DNA from: Chloroflexota bacterium
Lineage (GTDB): Bacteria; Chloroflexota; Limnocylindria; QHBO01
Reading direction: 5' to 3'
Length of the DNA stretch: 64,000 bases
Assembly (NCBI GenBank): GCA_038040195.1
Contig: JBBPIR010000001.1
Span: 677,141-741,140, forward strand
The notes under the pieces are model-generated. The model was not told the origin of the DNA, made no database searches, and worked only from the letters and a program-made list of their open reading frames with translations. The first letter of the stretch is position 1; each line of letters starts with the position of its first letter. Shown here piece by piece: positions 62,685 to 64,000 of the stretch. A program made the position numbers and the translations under genes.

Positions 62685-63323
62685 TTGCCGGACCTTCTAC
62701 GGCGCGGAGCCGTCCACGTCATCGTTGTTGCGCTCATCGCCGCTGCGCTGGCCCCCCAGGCGTTAGCCGCCACCGCACCGGACCACGTCACACAGCAGCT
62801 GCTGGCTGCCGTCGAGGCGTCGCCGGCGTCCCTGGTCGCGGTCCGCGGATCCACCTCGCAGCGGACGCTCGCGGCCTTCGCTCCGGCCTCGGATGGCGTG
62901 CCGCTCGGCGCGGAGCAGTTTCATCCGAATGGCGTGGCGGCCCCCCCCAGCGTGACCATGTCGCCGACCCTCATCAGCGCACCCGTCATCAGCGCACCCG
63001 CTCAGTGGGTCAGCCAGCCGGGCGGGGCGGCCACCATCAGCGGCAAGGCGAGCTGGTACTGCTGCACGCGCGGCTGGGATGACGCCGCCGTGGTGGCCCT
63101 TCCCATCGCGCTCGGCGGCCACTGGACAACGCCTCCGGCGATCTTTTCGGTTGTGGTATGCGCCGACCGGTGCGCGCTGCTACCGGTCGGTGACGCCTGC
63201 GCCTGCTATTGGGGCGAGGTCGGCCAGAAGGTGGTCGACCTGTCGCCGGCCGCGTGGGCGGCGATCACAGACAAGGATCGCTGGGTCTACGGGGTCGTGA
63301 ACGTCACCGTCTATCTCGACTAG
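62685..63323 (+). CDS. secreted RlpA-like double-psi beta-barrel protein
   Basis: 212 residues, TTG start with AGGA upstream. It has a signal peptide (VHVIVVALIAAALAPQALAA) and a region of about 90 residues with no clear fold. The C-terminal part matches the RlpA-like double-psi beta-barrel in order: GKASWYCC, ALPIALGG, VVDLSPAAWAAI. Six Cys residues occur in three closely spaced pairs (WYCC, VVCADRC, DACAC). The fold suggests binding or cleavage of peptidoglycan glycan; the catalytic residues are not certain. Confidence 0.65.
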   Translation: MPDLLRRGAVHVIVVALIAAALAPQALAATAPDHVTQQLLAAVEASPASLVAVRGSTSQRTLAAFAPASDGVPLGAEQFHPNGVAAPPSVTMSPTLISAPVISAPAQWVSQPGGAATISGKASWYCCTRGWDDAAVVALPIALGGHWTTPPAIFSVVVCADRCALLPVGDACACYWGEVGQKVVDLSPAAWAAITDKDRWVYGVVNVTVYLD

Positions 63324-63326
63324 CAT
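63321..63326 (+). promoter_or_regulatory. -10 box for leaderless VOC gene
   Basis: TAGCAT, 7 nt before the GTG at 63334; it overlaps the end of the RlpA-like gene. Confidence 0.35.
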
Positions 63327-63333
63327 CCCTCCC

Positions 63334-63777
63334 GTGCTGCAGCCCATGGGGGTCGGTCACGTCGTGCTCAAGGTCCGCGACCTCGATCGGTCGCTGGCGT
63401 TCTACCGTGACCTGCTCGGATTCCAGGTGTCGGGCGAGATGAGCAACGTCATGGTCTTCCTGACCGCCACCGGCGAGAACCACCACGACCTGGGGCTGGT
63501 GCGGGTCGGCGACCAGGCCCCTTCCCCGGTCCCCACGGCGGTGGGCCTGTACCACGTCGCCATCCGGCTGGCCGACCTGGAGGCGGTCAAGAAGGCCCAC
63601 CAGCTGCTGACTGAGCGCGGCCTGCTGCGCGGAGCGTCCGACCACGGGGTGAGCAAGAGCCTGTACACCGTCGACCCCGACGGGAACGAGATCGAGCTGT
63701 ACTGCGATGCCCCGCGGGACGAATGGGAGGGGCGCGTCGCCGAGGTCATGACGGTCAAGCCTCTGCGCCTGGATTGA
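63334..63777 (+). CDS. VOC-family (glyoxalase-like) protein
   Basis: 147 residues, GTG start at 63334 with an ATG four codons later. The two beta-alpha-beta-beta-beta modules contain the metal-ligand positions: His in GVGHVVLKVRDLDRSLAFYR, His in GLYHVAIRLADLEAV and Glu in DPDGNEIELYCD. It could be a glyoxalase, a ring-cleavage dioxygenase or a fosfomycin-type enzyme; the substrate cannot be assigned. It overlaps the next gene by 4 bp (TTGA). Confidence 0.88.
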   Translation: MLQPMGVGHVVLKVRDLDRSLAFYRDLLGFQVSGEMSNVMVFLTATGENHHDLGLVRVGDQAPSPVPTAVGLYHVAIRLADLEAVKKAHQLLTERGLLRGASDHGVSKSLYTVDPDGNEIELYCDAPRDEWEGRVAEVMTVKPLRLD

Positions 63778-64000
63778 GCCAGGCCGAGACGCCCGCGCCC
63801 CGACGCGGGCGCCGCTGGCGATGGCTCGGGGTGGGACTGGTGGTGGCCCTGGTGGTGTTGATTGCCTGGCGGCCGTCGCGGGTCACGCTCCAGACCCTGG
63901 CTCTCATCCCCTCGCTGGTCGAGCTGGGGCCCCAGCCCTTGGCCCTGGCGCCCGAGCCGAGCCACCACCTGGTGACCTACCGCGCCCCGGACGGCACGGT
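63774..64000 (+). CDS. membrane-anchored protein, partial (C-terminus beyond window)
   Basis: Starts at TTG overlapping the VOC stop. The visible about 75 residues hold an Arg-rich N-terminus (RRGRRWRWLGVG), a membrane helix (LGVGLVVALVVLIAWRP) and the start of an outer domain (PSLVELGPQPLALAPEPSHH, LVTYRAPDGTV). YRAPDGT recalls the start of alpha/beta hydrolase domains, but the fold lies outside the window. Confidence 0.6.
   Translation, partial: MSQAETPAPRRGRRWRWLGVGLVVALVVLIAWRPSRVTLQTLALIPSLVELGPQPLALAPEPSHHLVTYRAPDGT

Overview
The window is GC-rich, densely packed chromosomal DNA from a bacterium that often uses GTG and TTG starts and overlapping ATGA/GTGA junctions. The mix of an HspR-type heat-shock repressor operon, class II fructose-bisphosphatase, class III cyclase/STAND ATPase fusions, a MoxR-DUF58-DUF4129 set and a Liv transporter fits an uncultured Chloroflexota lineage (Limnocylindria/Ellin6529-like) best, with Actinomycetota second. 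This assignment is inference from gene content. I see no rRNA, CRISPR array, complete insertion sequence or prophage.

Layout. 1-1.5 kb: a minus-strand XRE regulator, ImmA/IrrE peptidase and PIN-like protein cassette, the last cut by the window edge. 1.9-14.7 kb: an accessory region with DoxX, folK-msrB, membrane and lipoproteins, an EamA transporter, a cyclase-ATPase-TPR protein, an NTF2-like protein, an amidase, a flavin oxidase and a TauE exporter. It carries three decayed fragments of msrB, each touching the 3' end of another gene. 14.8-24.4 kb: small membrane proteins, an MFS transporter, two further class III cyclase-domain proteins, and the metabolic pair purH and glpX. 24.4-28 kb: an AbrB-VapC toxin-antitoxin pair with a perfect palindromic operator over the antitoxin start, a truncated winged-helix gene, a kelch remnant, and an ECF sigma factor with its probable anti-sigma partner.

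28-34.7 kb is a heat-shock operon, hspR-lon-cbpA-clpB, transcribed leftward from a promoter whose core is a perfect palindrome resembling the HspR operator (HAIR). 34.9-41 kb holds MoxR-DUF58-DUF4129, two TrkA-type proteins, a universal stress protein and a metallophosphoesterase. 41.2-42.7 kb carries a PD-(D/E)XK-like protein, hpt and a membrane protein. 42.7-48.6 kb is a branched-chain amino acid (Liv) ABC operon, ending in an unlisted 37-residue membrane peptide. 48.8-54 kb holds a NYN-domain protein, a YtxH protein, holB, an acylphosphatase and a dNTPase-like HD protein.

54-64 kb holds a secreted PGRP amidase with six near-identical C-terminal repeats, tRNA-Arg(CCG), a lipoprotein cyclophilin, a DUF885 peptidase-like protein, an anchored alpha/beta hydrolase, small membrane proteins, tRNA-Asp(GTC), a LOG-family protein, an RlpA-like secreted protein, a VOC protein and a partial membrane-anchored protein.

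A recurrent regulatory theme is a TANNNT -10-like hexamer 6-10 nt upstream of the start codon at eight or more genes, which points to widespread leaderless transcription. A second theme is gene debris directly abutting stop codons of accessory genes, which points to repeated illegitimate recombination in the first 28 kb.
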